From Kaistia granuli DSM 23481 (GTDB taxonomy: Bacteria > Pseudomonadota > Alphaproteobacteria > Rhizobiales > Kaistiaceae), in the NCBI RefSeq assembly GCF_000380505.1, contig NZ_AQYH01000008.1, forward strand, positions 186,001 through 250,000: 64,000 nucleotides of DNA. The letters are read 5' to 3'. A program made the position numbers and the translations under genes. The notes beneath the pieces were generated by a model, which saw nothing but the letters and a program-made list of their open reading frames with translations, did no database searches and was not told the origin of the DNA. Below are positions 1-6,781 of the stretch, piece by piece (position 1 is the first letter of the stretch; every line of letters starts with the position of its first letter).

Positions 1-263
1 AGCACCGCCTGATGGAGCGGCAGCGCCTGCAACGCCTCGGGAACGTCCTGCGTCACCAGCCCGACGCGCAGGCCGCGGGCGCGGGTGATGTCGCCATGGC
101 TCGCGTCGGCGTCGCCGGCGAGCACCCGCAGCAGCGTCGACTTTCCGCGACCATTGGCGGCCACAAGGCCGGTCCGGTCACCTTTGACGATGGCGAAGTT
201 CAGATTGGAGAAAAGCGGCGCGCCAAGAGTTACGCCGAGATTGCGGAGGTTGATCAGGGTCAT
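1..263 (-). CDS. ABC-F family ATP-binding protein, N-terminal part (cut by window edge)
   Basis: The minus strand reads from an ATG at 263 into an ABC ATPase that runs off the left edge; 87 residues are visible. It starts MTLINLRNLGVTLG, the usual opening of the first nucleotide-binding domain of ABC-F proteins, followed by a Walker A loop AANGRGKST (about residues 36-44) and LLRVLAGDA. The first Walker A glycine is alanine. ABC-F proteins are soluble twin-ATPase factors that act on the ribosome, relieving stalls or antibiotic block, rather than transporters. No Shine-Dalgarno sequence is visible before the ATG (upstream bases are CACGTGACCC). The gene is preceded by a long leader with a promoter at 448-475 and an upstream ORF. 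The subfamily (Uup, EttA-like or resistance type) cannot be told from this fragment. Confidence 0.85.
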   Translation of the reverse strand, partial: MTLINLRNLGVTLGAPLFSNLNFAIVKGDRTGLVAANGRGKSTLLRVLAGDADASHGDITRARGLRVGLVTQDVPEALQALPLHQAV

Positions 264-287
264 GGGTCACGTGTCGATCTGTAGGGC

Positions 288-303
288 GCAGCCCAGGGGC
301 TGC
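288..303 (-). promoter_or_regulatory. Hairpin just upstream of the ABC-F start codon
   Basis: GCAGCC-N4-GGCTGC lies about 25 bases before the ABC-F ATG, between the upstream ORF and the gene, where no Shine-Dalgarno sequence is visible. It could limit access of ribosomes to the start; function is inferred only from position. Confidence 0.35.
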
Positions 304-340
304 CATTCGGGCAGATCGTCGTGACAGGAATGTCCCTCGA

Positions 341-412
341 TCAGCCCTGCAAACGGATTTGCAGGGCCTGGACAGGTCCACGGGTTCGATCGTGATATCG
401 TTCGAGATGCAT
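341..412 (-). CDS. 23-residue upstream ORF in the ABC-F leader
   Basis: On the minus strand, 29 bases after the predicted transcription start, a purine-rich AGGGGAGGG sequence sits 4 bases before ATG 412. The ORF encodes 23 residues beginning MHLERYHDRTRGPV and ending QIRLQG before TGA at 341-343. Its last eight codons form a perfect 10-bp hairpin (344-367). It contains Arg-Thr-Arg, matching the +X+ pattern known to arrest macrolide-bound ribosomes in erm leader peptides. It has a better ribosome site than the ABC-F gene that follows 77 bases later, which suggests a regulatory leader peptide. Whether it is translated or conserved cannot be seen here. Confidence 0.5.
   Translation of the reverse strand: MHLERYHDRTRGPVQALQIRLQG
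344..367 (-). promoter_or_regulatory. Perfect hairpin over the end of the upstream ORF
   Basis: GCCCTGCAAA-CGGA-TTTGCAGGGC on the plus strand: a 10-bp perfect stem with a 4-base loop covering the last codons of the 23-residue upstream ORF. A ribosome stalled in that ORF would open or block this stem, as in translation attenuation leaders. There is no U-tract, so it is not an ordinary terminator. Confidence 0.5.
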
Positions 413-447
413 CCGACCCTCCCCTTGATGATGTGGACCGAGCAAAA

Positions 448-475
448 ACTATAGCCGTGGGCGGCGCGCGGTCAA
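448..475 (-). promoter_or_regulatory. Sigma-70 promoter for the ABC-F leader
   Basis: On the minus strand TTGACC (470-475) and TATAGT (448-453) are separated by 16 bases, close to the sigma-70 consensus. The start point would be near 441, giving an untranslated leader of about 178 bases before the ABC-F ATG. The remainder of 264-558 between this promoter and the aldo/keto reductase holds nothing else I can identify. Confidence 0.6.
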
Positions 476-558
476 GCGACCTCCGCCAAACGTTGAAGCG
501 CCCTGCCCGTTAATGTCGGACAAGGCGCATCCTCGCCGGAATACCGGCCGAGGCCGGC

Positions 559-1578
559 TCAGGCCTGGGCGGGCGCGAGATCGGCGGCGAGCAGGCCTTC
601 CGCAACCAGATCGGTCCAGAGGGCGGCCGGAATGACTACCTCCTGCGCCTCAAGGTTGCGGTCCAGATTGCGCTTGCTGCTGACGCCGAGCAGGACGGAC
701 GCTACAGCCTTGTGGCTCAGCGGGAAGCGCTGCGCGGCGACCGCCAGCGCGACGCCGTGGCGGGCGCAGACCGCCTCCAGACGGCGGACGCGATCGACGA
801 TCTCCCGCGGCGGTTCGGCATAGTTGTAGTGCGCGCCGGGAACCGGCCCGGTCGCCAGGATGCCGGAATTGAACACGCCGCCGACGACGATGCTGGCGCC
901 GCGCTCGAGGCAGGCGGCGAGCAGCGGACGCGCGCCTTCCTGTTCCAGCAGGGTGAAGCGGCCGGCCAGCAGGAAGGCGTCGAGATCGGCATGGTCCAGC
1001 GCCTGCAGGCACACCTCGACCTCGTTGACGCCGAGGCCGATCGCCTTGACGTCGCCAGCGGCGCGCAGTTCCTGCATCGCCTTCAGGCCGCCCGACATGG
1101 CGACGGGGAAATACTCGGCGTTCTGCTCGACGCCATGCGTGTCGACGCCGATGTCGTGCATGTAGAGCACGTCGATGCGATCGAGGCCGAGGCGATGCAG
1201 GCTCGCTTCGTGCGAGCGCATCACGCCGTCATAGGAATAGTCGTATTCCTGCTCGAAGGGCAGCACGTCGACGAAACCGTAATCGCCCATGACGCGGCCG
1301 CGCAGCGGCGTCAGTATGCGACCGACCTTGGTTGAGATCACATAGCTGTCGCGCGGCTTGTCGCGCAGGAAATCGCCGAGCCGCCGCTCGCTGAGGCCGT
1401 GGCCATAGCGCGGCGCCGTATCGAAGAAGCGGATGCCCGCGTCCCAGGCCGCCTGCAGCGTCTCGTGCGCCGCCTCGTTGCTGACCGCGCGGTAGAGATT
1501 GCCGATGCTGGCGCCGCCGAAGCTGATCTCGGTGACGTCGAGGCCGGTGCGGCCGAGCGGGCGTTTGGCGATGCTCAT
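559..1578 (-). CDS. Aldo/keto reductase (D-threo-aldose 1-dehydrogenase/pyridoxal dehydrogenase type)
   Basis: The 339-residue protein is a full-length aldo/keto reductase with a TIM-barrel fold. The start RPLGRTGLDVTEISFGG and the motif FFDTAPRYGHGLSERRLG (Asp and Tyr of the catalytic tetrad), STKVGR (Lys) and YMHDIGVD (His) are all present. This subgroup oxidises sugars such as D-threo-aldoses or L-fucose, or pyridoxal, with NAD(P)+. Substrate cannot be assigned by sight. The start at 1578 follows AGAGGTTGAT, a good ribosome site. It stands alone, divergent from the SIMPL-domain gene, with about 300 bases between them in which I see no clear promoter. Confidence 0.9.
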   Translation of the reverse strand: MSIAKRPLGRTGLDVTEISFGGASIGNLYRAVSNEAAHETLQAAWDAGIRFFDTAPRYGHGLSERRLGDFLRDKPRDSYVISTKVGRILTPLRGRVMGDYGFVDVLPFEQEYDYSYDGVMRSHEASLHRLGLDRIDVLYMHDIGVDTHGVEQNAEYFPVAMSGGLKAMQELRAAGDVKAIGLGVNEVEVCLQALDHADLDAFLLAGRFTLLEQEGARPLLAACLERGASIVVGGVFNSGILATGPVPGAHYNYAEPPREIVDRVRRLEAVCARHGVALAVAAQRFPLSHKAVASVLLGVSSKRNLDRNLEAQEVVIPAALWTDLVAEGLLAADLAPAQA

Positions 1579-1877
1579 ATCAACCTCTGAATTTCGTTGG
1601 TGGCGACGGGTGGCGGCAGGGATCGCGCCAAGGCCCGGCTCCCGCGGCTACGGGAAAAGGCGATGCCGCCGGATAGCACAGGACGGGACGAAATGCTTCC
1701 GAAGATGGCGCGCCGGTGCAATCACGCACGGGTTCCGGCACGGCGGCGAAGGCATCGGCTGGGGACGGTGGGCGGATCACCGACACGACGAAGCGCACTG
1801 CCGCAGTCCCGTCGCAATGCCCCCCTATCCACGGCGAGGTTCACACGCAACACGCGAAAGACGAACGGGAGACGCCC

Positions 1878-2603
1878 ATGATCCGCGCGCAGTTCATTCG
1901 GACCACCATCCTCGCCTCGACGCTCATTGCCGTCTTTGCCGCTCCCGCCTTGGCCCAATCCGCGCCGCAGCCGCCGACGCTGACCGTGTTCGGCGACGGC
2001 ATCGCCACCGCCGCGCCCGACATCGCCGTCGTCACGCTGGGCGTCGTTTCAGAGGCCGCTACCGCCAAGGACGCGATGGGCGCCAACGCCACCGACATGA
2101 CGGCCGTGATCGCCGCCATCACCGATGCCGGCATCGCCACCAAGGACATCGCCACCAGCGGCCTTTCGGTCAGCCCGGTCTATTCCGATCCGTCGAAGGA
2201 TCCGAACGGCCGCGCCCAGGTCACCGGCTACCGCGTGCAGAACCAGGTGACGGTCAAGATCCGTGACCTCGCCAAGTCGGGCCCCCTGCTCGACAAGGTC
2301 ATCGCCGCCGGCGCCAACCGCGTCACCGGCATCGATTTCGACATCGACAAGGCCAGCGCGCTGCGCGACGAGGCGATGAAGGCGGCGATCGCCGAGGCGC
2401 GCCGCAAGGCCAAGCTGATGGCGGAAGCCGCCGGCGTGAAGCTCGGCCCGATCCAGTCGGTGCAGACGAGCGAGGGCGGCGGCGTGCCGATCTTCCGCAC
2501 CCAGATGGCAATGAAGGCCGATGTGTCGACGCCGGTGATGGGCGGCGAGCAGCAGATCACCGCCAACGCGACGATCGTCTACATCATCGAGCCGCAGAAG
2601 TAG
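1878..2603 (+). CDS. SIMPL (DUF541) domain secreted protein
   Basis: The product is 241 residues from ATG 1878, chosen because an ACGGGAGA ribosome site precedes it and it begins with a Sec signal peptide (MIRAQFIRTTILASTLIAV, cleavage after APALA). The mature part starts with PPTLTVFGDGIATAAPD, and later AEARRKAKLMAEAAGVKLGPIQSV, both typical of the SIMPL/DUF541 family of periplasmic or outer-membrane proteins (E. coli YggE relatives, linked to oxidative stress). A longer in-frame reading to 1716 exists but lacks a ribosome site and would bury the signal peptide. A GC hairpin (2617-2636) after the stop overlaps the end of the convergent lipid kinase gene. Confidence 0.9.
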   Translation: MIRAQFIRTTILASTLIAVFAAPALAQSAPQPPTLTVFGDGIATAAPDIAVVTLGVVSEAATAKDAMGANATDMTAVIAAITDAGIATKDIATSGLSVSPVYSDPSKDPNGRAQVTGYRVQNQVTVKIRDLAKSGPLLDKVIAAGANRVTGIDFDIDKASALRDEAMKAAIAEARRKAKLMAEAAGVKLGPIQSVQTSEGGGVPIFRTQMAMKADVSTPVMGGEQQITANATIVYIIEPQK

Positions 2604-2609
2604 AAAACC

Positions 2610-3572
2610 CTACGGCGCGGGGCCTTCCGGCCCCGCCGCCACGACCCGCGCGGCAGCCGCCGCGCCGATGCCCGGCGCCAGAACCGACAGCGCGCCGGGC
2701 AGACTCTCGAAGATGAGCGGCGTCGCCATCCGCGTCAGCTCGCCGTCGATCGACAGCCAGAGGCGCGGCCGATGGCTCGTGATCGTCGCCCGCCGCACCG
2801 CGAGCGATTCGATCTCCGGATTGTCGCGCCAGCGCCCGGCCAGCAGGTCGAGCCCCGCCTGCATGCGGCTCGCCCATTCCGCCCCTTCGGCAAAATGGAT
2901 CTCGATCAGCCCCTCGTCGAGCTGCGGCCGGTCGAAGCCGGTCAGCGACAGACGATTGTTGCTGGCAAGCAGCGCATAGGCCTCGATCTCGCGTCGTCCG
3001 CCGGCGGTCTCCAGCGTCAATTGCAGGATACCGGCCCGGCTGAAGGCGCGCAGCGATGAGCGCGCCACCGCGATGAAGCGACCGAACGGCAGGCCGCCGC
3101 CGCGAAACTGCGCCCGGCCGCGTGCCACTTCCGCGAAATAGCCGAGCCCGGCCAAGGTATGAAACACCCGGCCATTGACGCTGGCGAGATCGATCCGGCT
3201 CGGTGTCGACGAGGCGAGCGCCGACAGCGCCGCGTCGAGTTCGGCCGGCATGCCGAGACTCTTGGCGAACAGGTTCATGGTGCCGAGCGGCAGGACGCCC
3301 AGTGTCCGCTCCGAGCCCGCCCCGTCGGCCGCGACCAGCTTGCGGATGGCATGGCCGACCGAGCCATCGCCGCCGCCGACGACGACCGTCGCCGGCCCCG
3401 ACCGGGCGGCCTGGTCGATCGCCTGCAGGAACGCGTTTCCCTCGGCCAGGATCACCTCGGCCGAGTGGCCGCGCTCGCTGAAGGCGTGCTCGACGATGCC
3501 ACGGATTTCGGCGGGATCGCGATCCTGGATCGTCCCGGCATGCGCATTGAGAATGACGACGGTATCGGCCAC
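2610..3572 (-). CDS. Diacylglycerol kinase family lipid kinase
   Basis: This 320-residue protein starts at a GTG (3572) with GGGAGAGATC before it. The N-terminal catalytic domain carries ILNAHAGT and the signature VVVGGGDGSVGHAI, followed by GVLPLGTMNLFAKSLGMP, the nucleotide- and lipid-binding motifs of the DagK/YegS/BmrU family. These cytosolic enzymes phosphorylate diacylglycerol, sphingosine-like or other lipids. The C-terminal half is the usual beta-sandwich. It converges on the SIMPL gene with 6 bases between stops. The exact lipid substrate is unknown. Confidence 0.9.
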   Translation of the reverse strand: MADTVVILNAHAGTIQDRDPAEIRGIVEHAFSERGHSAEVILAEGNAFLQAIDQAARSGPATVVVGGGDGSVGHAIRKLVAADGAGSERTLGVLPLGTMNLFAKSLGMPAELDAALSALASSTPSRIDLASVNGRVFHTLAGLGYFAEVARGRAQFRGGGLPFGRFIAVARSSLRAFSRAGILQLTLETAGGRREIEAYALLASNNRLSLTGFDRPQLDEGLIEIHFAEGAEWASRMQAGLDLLAGRWRDNPEIESLAVRRATITSHRPRLWLSIDGELTRMATPLIFESLPGALSVLAPGIGAAAAARVVAAGPEGPAP

Positions 3573-3670
3573 GATCTCTCCCAGGCTGAGACAGCCCCAA
3601 GGTGGCGGTCGCCGACCGGCAACGCAAGCACCGGCCGGATCGATCCACGCCCAGCAATGAAGGCGACACA

Positions 3671-3706
3671 GAAAATGAAAATCCCGCCCTTTTTAGGGGG
3701 CGGGAT
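3671..3706 (-). terminator. Intrinsic terminator of carA
   Basis: Read on the minus strand, ATCCCGCCC pairs with GGGCGGGAT around an 8-base loop (3681-3706) and is followed by TTTCATTTTC. It lies 35 bases after the carA stop. Confidence 0.8.
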
Positions 3707-3740
3707 CAGGTCGTTCCATGGGAACGAGTGCCTGTCGCGA

Positions 3741-4985
3741 TCAATCCTCGATCGGCGCGGGATGCTCGGGCAGCAGCGCCTCGCCCTTGCGGGCGCGCAT
3801 CAGATTGACGAAGCGCGTGAACAGATAGTGGCTGTCCTGCGGGCCGGGCGAGGCCTCGGGGTGGTACTGCACCGAGAAGATCGGCTTGTCCTTGACGCGC
3901 AGGCCGCAATTCGAGCCGTCGAACAGCGAGACATGCGTCTCCTCGACGGTCGCCGGCAGCGAGGCGGCGTCGACGGCGAAGCCGTGGTTCATCGAGGTGA
4001 TCTCGACCTTGCCGGTGGTGCGGTCCTGGACCGGATGATTGGCGCCGTGATGGCCCTGGTGCATCTTCTTGGTCTCGCCGCCGAGCGCGATGCCGAGCAT
4101 CTGGTGGCCGAGGCAGATGCCGAACAGCGGCACGTCGGCCGCGATCACATCCTTGATCGCCGGCACGGCGTATTCGCCGGTCGCGGCCGGATCGCCGGGG
4201 CCGTTCGACAGGAAAACGCCGTCCGGCTTGTGGGCCAGAATCTCTTCACCCGTCGCCGTCGCCGGCAGAACCGTCACGTCGCAGCCAGCGTCGGCCAGCA
4301 GGCGCAGGATATTGCGCTTGATGCCATAGTCGACGGCGACGACCTTGTGCACCGCGTTTTCCTGGCGACCATAGCCCTTGTCCCAGACCCAGGTGGTCTC
4401 GTCCCAGCGGAAGGTCTGGCCGGTGGTCACGTCCTTGGCGAGGTCCATTCCCTCAAGGCCCGGCCAGGCGGCCGCTTCCTTCGCCAGTTCCGCCTGCGCG
4501 AACACGCCGTCGGCCGAATGGGCGATCACGGCGTTGGGCATGCCCTTCTCGCGGATCAGCGCCGTCAGCGCGCGCGTGTCGACGCCGGCGATGCCAACGA
4601 TGCCGCGCGACTTCAGCCAGGCGTCGAAACTCTTCAGCGCGCGGTAGTTGGACGGGTCGGTGATGTCGGTCTTGATCACGCAGCCGCGCACGCCGGAAGC
4701 CGAGGCCATGTTGATGGTCTCGATGTCCTCGTCATTCGTGCCGACATTGCCGATATGCGGGAAGGTGAAGGTGATGATCTGGCCGGCATAGGACGGATCG
4801 GTCAGGATTTCCTGGTAACCCGTCATCGCCGTGTTGAAGCAAACTTCGCCAACCGCGTGACCGACGGCGCCGATGCCTCGGCCCTCGATCACGGTCCCGT
4901 CGGCGAGAATCAGAAGCGCTGTCGGCTTCGGCTCTGCCCAGACGTTTTCATCCGCGATCGTGTCGGTCAGCATTGTGTCGGCCAT
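3741..4985 (-). CDS. carA: Carbamoyl-phosphate synthase small subunit (glutamine amidotransferase)
   Basis: The 414-residue protein hydrolyses glutamine and passes ammonia to CarB to make carbamoyl phosphate for arginine and pyrimidine synthesis. The N-terminal domain has GRGIGAVGHAVGEVCFNTAMTG and the C-terminal class I amidotransferase domain has the nucleophile motif PLFGICLGHQMLG and the catalytic QYHPEASPGP. Length matches the family. Its partner carB lies about 13 kb away in the opposite orientation, with yqeY, rsm22-like, dnaG and rpoD in between, an arrangement common in rhizobial relatives. A promoter is visible at 5096-5124 and a terminator after the stop. Confidence 0.97.
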   Translation of the reverse strand: MADTMLTDTIADENVWAEPKPTALLILADGTVIEGRGIGAVGHAVGEVCFNTAMTGYQEILTDPSYAGQIITFTFPHIGNVGTNDEDIETINMASASGVRGCVIKTDITDPSNYRALKSFDAWLKSRGIVGIAGVDTRALTALIREKGMPNAVIAHSADGVFAQAELAKEAAAWPGLEGMDLAKDVTTGQTFRWDETTWVWDKGYGRQENAVHKVVAVDYGIKRNILRLLADAGCDVTVLPATATGEEILAHKPDGVFLSNGPGDPAATGEYAVPAIKDVIAADVPLFGICLGHQMLGIALGGETKKMHQGHHGANHPVQDRTTGKVEITSMNHGFAVDAASLPATVEETHVSLFDGSNCGLRVKDKPIFSVQYHPEASPGPQDSHYLFTRFVNLMRARKGEALLPEHPAPIED

Positions 4986-5095
4986 GGTCTACCTGCTGGT
5001 CTCGAGATGGGGCGCCAAGCTCGTGCCGACAAGCTTATGCCGCACAAAAACGCAGCGGATCCTAGGGATCCACCGCCTCGCGCCCATTTGCCCGG

Positions 5096-5124
5096 AAACT
5101 AGGCCAAGCCCGGCACCCCGTCAA
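5096..5124 (-). promoter_or_regulatory. Promoter of carA
   Basis: On the minus strand TTGACG (5119-5124) and TAGTTT (5096-5101) are spaced by 17 bases. The predicted leader is about 105 bases; I recognise no riboswitch or leader peptide in it. Confidence 0.6.
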
Positions 5125-5178
5125 CCCGAAGCGAAAAATACAAAAGTCATACATTTCAATACGTTAGGATAGATGCGC

Positions 5179-5207
5179 TTGAAGGACGCGCCAAGCTTCT
5201 CTATGGT
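5179..5207 (+). promoter_or_regulatory. Promoter of the GatB/YqeY gene
   Basis: TTGAAG (5179-5184), 17-base spacer, TATGGT (5202-5207). A start near 5214 rules out the longer reading of the gene from 5173 and supports ATG 5233. Confidence 0.55.
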
Positions 5208-5232
5208 GCGCCAGCGTTCAAGGAGATTGACG

Positions 5233-5685
5233 ATGCGCGATACCATCAATGCGGCCCTGAAAGGGGCAATGCTCGCCAAGGACAAGAAGCGCACCGGAAC
5301 GCTTCGCCTGATCATGGCGGCGATCAAGGATCGCGACATCGTCGCCCGCACTGCCGGCACCGGCGAGGCAACCGACGTCGAGCTGATCGATCTCCTGGCC
5401 AAGATGGTCAAGCAGCGTCTCGAATCGGCGAAGATCTACGAGGACAATGGCCGTCCGGAGCTGGCCGAGCAGGAACGCGAGGAAATCGCGGTCATCGAGG
5501 AATATCTGCCGAAGCAGCTCTCCGACGACGAGGCCAAGGCGGCCATCGCCGCCCTCGTGGTCGAGACGGGCGCCTCGGGCATCCGCGACATGAACAAGGT
5601 GATGTCCGAGCTGAAGGCCCGCTATGCCGGCCAGATGGACTTCGCCAAGGCGAGCGCCGCGGTCAAGGCAGCCCTTTCCAGCTAG
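5233..5685 (+). CDS. GatB/YqeY domain protein
   Basis: The 150-residue protein is a stand-alone YqeY domain (MRDTINAALKGAMLAKDKKR..., LRLIMAAIKDRDI, RPELAEQEREEIAVIEEYLPKQ), related to the tail of the GatB amidotransferase subunit. This tail domain is thought to contact tRNA, but the function of the free form is not firmly known. ATG 5233 follows AAGGAGATTGACG and lies downstream of the promoter at 5179-5207. It is followed after 9 bases by the Rsm22-like gene, likely in the same transcript. Confidence 0.92.
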   Translation: MRDTINAALKGAMLAKDKKRTGTLRLIMAAIKDRDIVARTAGTGEATDVELIDLLAKMVKQRLESAKIYEDNGRPELAEQEREEIAVIEEYLPKQLSDDEAKAAIAALVVETGASGIRDMNKVMSELKARYAGQMDFAKASAAVKAALSS

Positions 5686-5694
5686 GACAACAGG

Positions 5695-6663
5695 ATGGAA
5701 CTGCCGCCGGCCCTCCGCGACGCCGTCGACGCGGCGCTCGAGGGCGCCTCGACGGCAGCCCTTGCCGAAGCCTCCGCCATGCTCTCGCAGCGCTATCGCA
5801 GCGAGTTGCGCGACGGGCGCTTCCACGTCTCCGAGGACGATGCCGCGCGCGCCTATCTGGCGGCGCGGCTGCCGGCGACCTTCGCCGCCGTGCGCGCGGC
5901 GATGGACGCGGCGGAAAGCCTGCTGCCGGAGTTCCGGCCGAAGACTCTACTCGATCTCGGCGCCGGCCCCGGCACCGCCATGTGGGCGGCGCGCGACACC
6001 TGGCCGACGATCGACGACACGCTGATGATCGAGGGCAGCCCGACCATGCGGCGCTGGGGCGAGACGCTCGCCGCCTCCGCCGCCCCGTTCAAGCGGGAAT
6101 GGCGCGGCGTCGACTTCGCCAAGGGCAAGCTTGACGTCGACACGCATGACCTCGTCACCATCGCCTATGTGCTGGACGAGCTGGAGGAAGCGGGCCGAAC
6201 CGCGTTGGTCGAGGCGGCCTGGCGCGCCACCGGCGCCCTGCTCCTGATCGTCGAGCCCGGCACGCCGGCCGGCTGGCAGCGCATTCTTGCCGCGCGCGCC
6301 CAGCTGATCGAGGCCGGCGCCCATGTCGTCGCCCCTTGCGCGCATGAAGCCCTCTGCCCGATCGTTTCGCCCGACTGGTGCCATTTCTCCCGCCGCGTGG
6401 CGCGCACCAAGATCCACCTGCGCAGCAAGGGCGCGGTCGTGCCGTTCGAGGATGAGAAGTTCATCTATCTCGCCGCGTCGCGCGCTCCCGCGCCCCGGGC
6501 GAGCGGCCGCGTGCTTTCGCCGCCGCGCGCCTCCAGCGGCAAGGTCAGCCTCAAGCTCTGCCTGGCATCCGGCGCGGCGGAGACCCGCCTCTTCACCAAG
6601 CGCGAGGGCGACCGCTTCAAGGCCGCCCGCCGGGTCGACTGGGGCGACGCCATCGACGTTTGA
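5695..6663 (+). CDS. Rsm22-type small-ribosomal-subunit methyltransferase family protein
   Basis: The protein has 322 residues. After an alpha-helical N-terminus with MLSQRYRSE it shows a class I SAM-binding motif LLDLGAGPGTAMWAA and the later VIAYVLDEL-like segment, then LLLIVEPGTPAGWQRI and the Cys-containing ACAHEALCPI...DWCHFSRRV cluster typical of Rsm22 proteins. Mitochondrial Rsm22 (METTL17) is needed for small-subunit assembly and binds a metal cluster through such cysteines; the bacterial role is inferred to be similar. It is probably cotranscribed with yqeY upstream (9-base gap) and precedes dnaG. Confidence 0.85.
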   Translation: MELPPALRDAVDAALEGASTAALAEASAMLSQRYRSELRDGRFHVSEDDAARAYLAARLPATFAAVRAAMDAAESLLPEFRPKTLLDLGAGPGTAMWAARDTWPTIDDTLMIEGSPTMRRWGETLAASAAPFKREWRGVDFAKGKLDVDTHDLVTIAYVLDELEEAGRTALVEAAWRATGALLLIVEPGTPAGWQRILAARAQLIEAGAHVVAPCAHEALCPIVSPDWCHFSRRVARTKIHLRSKGAVVPFEDEKFIYLAASRAPAPRASGRVLSPPRASSGKVSLKLCLASGAAETRLFTKREGDRFKAARRVDWGDAIDV

Positions 6664-6725
6664 GGCGGCGACGGGCCTGCGCCATCAAGCCGCCCTGCAT
6701 AGCGGGTATAAATCGTCCTCCGCCT

Positions 6726-6754
6726 TTGCCCTTCGACCCGCCAAGTCCTAAATT
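6726..6754 (+). promoter_or_regulatory. Possible promoter of dnaG
   Basis: TTGCCC (6726-6731), 17-base spacer, TAAATT (6749-6754), placing the start about 20 bases before the dnaG ATG. The -35 box is imperfect. Confidence 0.4.
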
Positions 6755-6781
6755 GGAGGGTCATCACCTGTTCGGGGTCCA

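Noticed and set aside
3159-5102. 647-codon open frame across the lipid kinase and carA
   Set aside because: Antisense to two clear genes; no recognisable domain.
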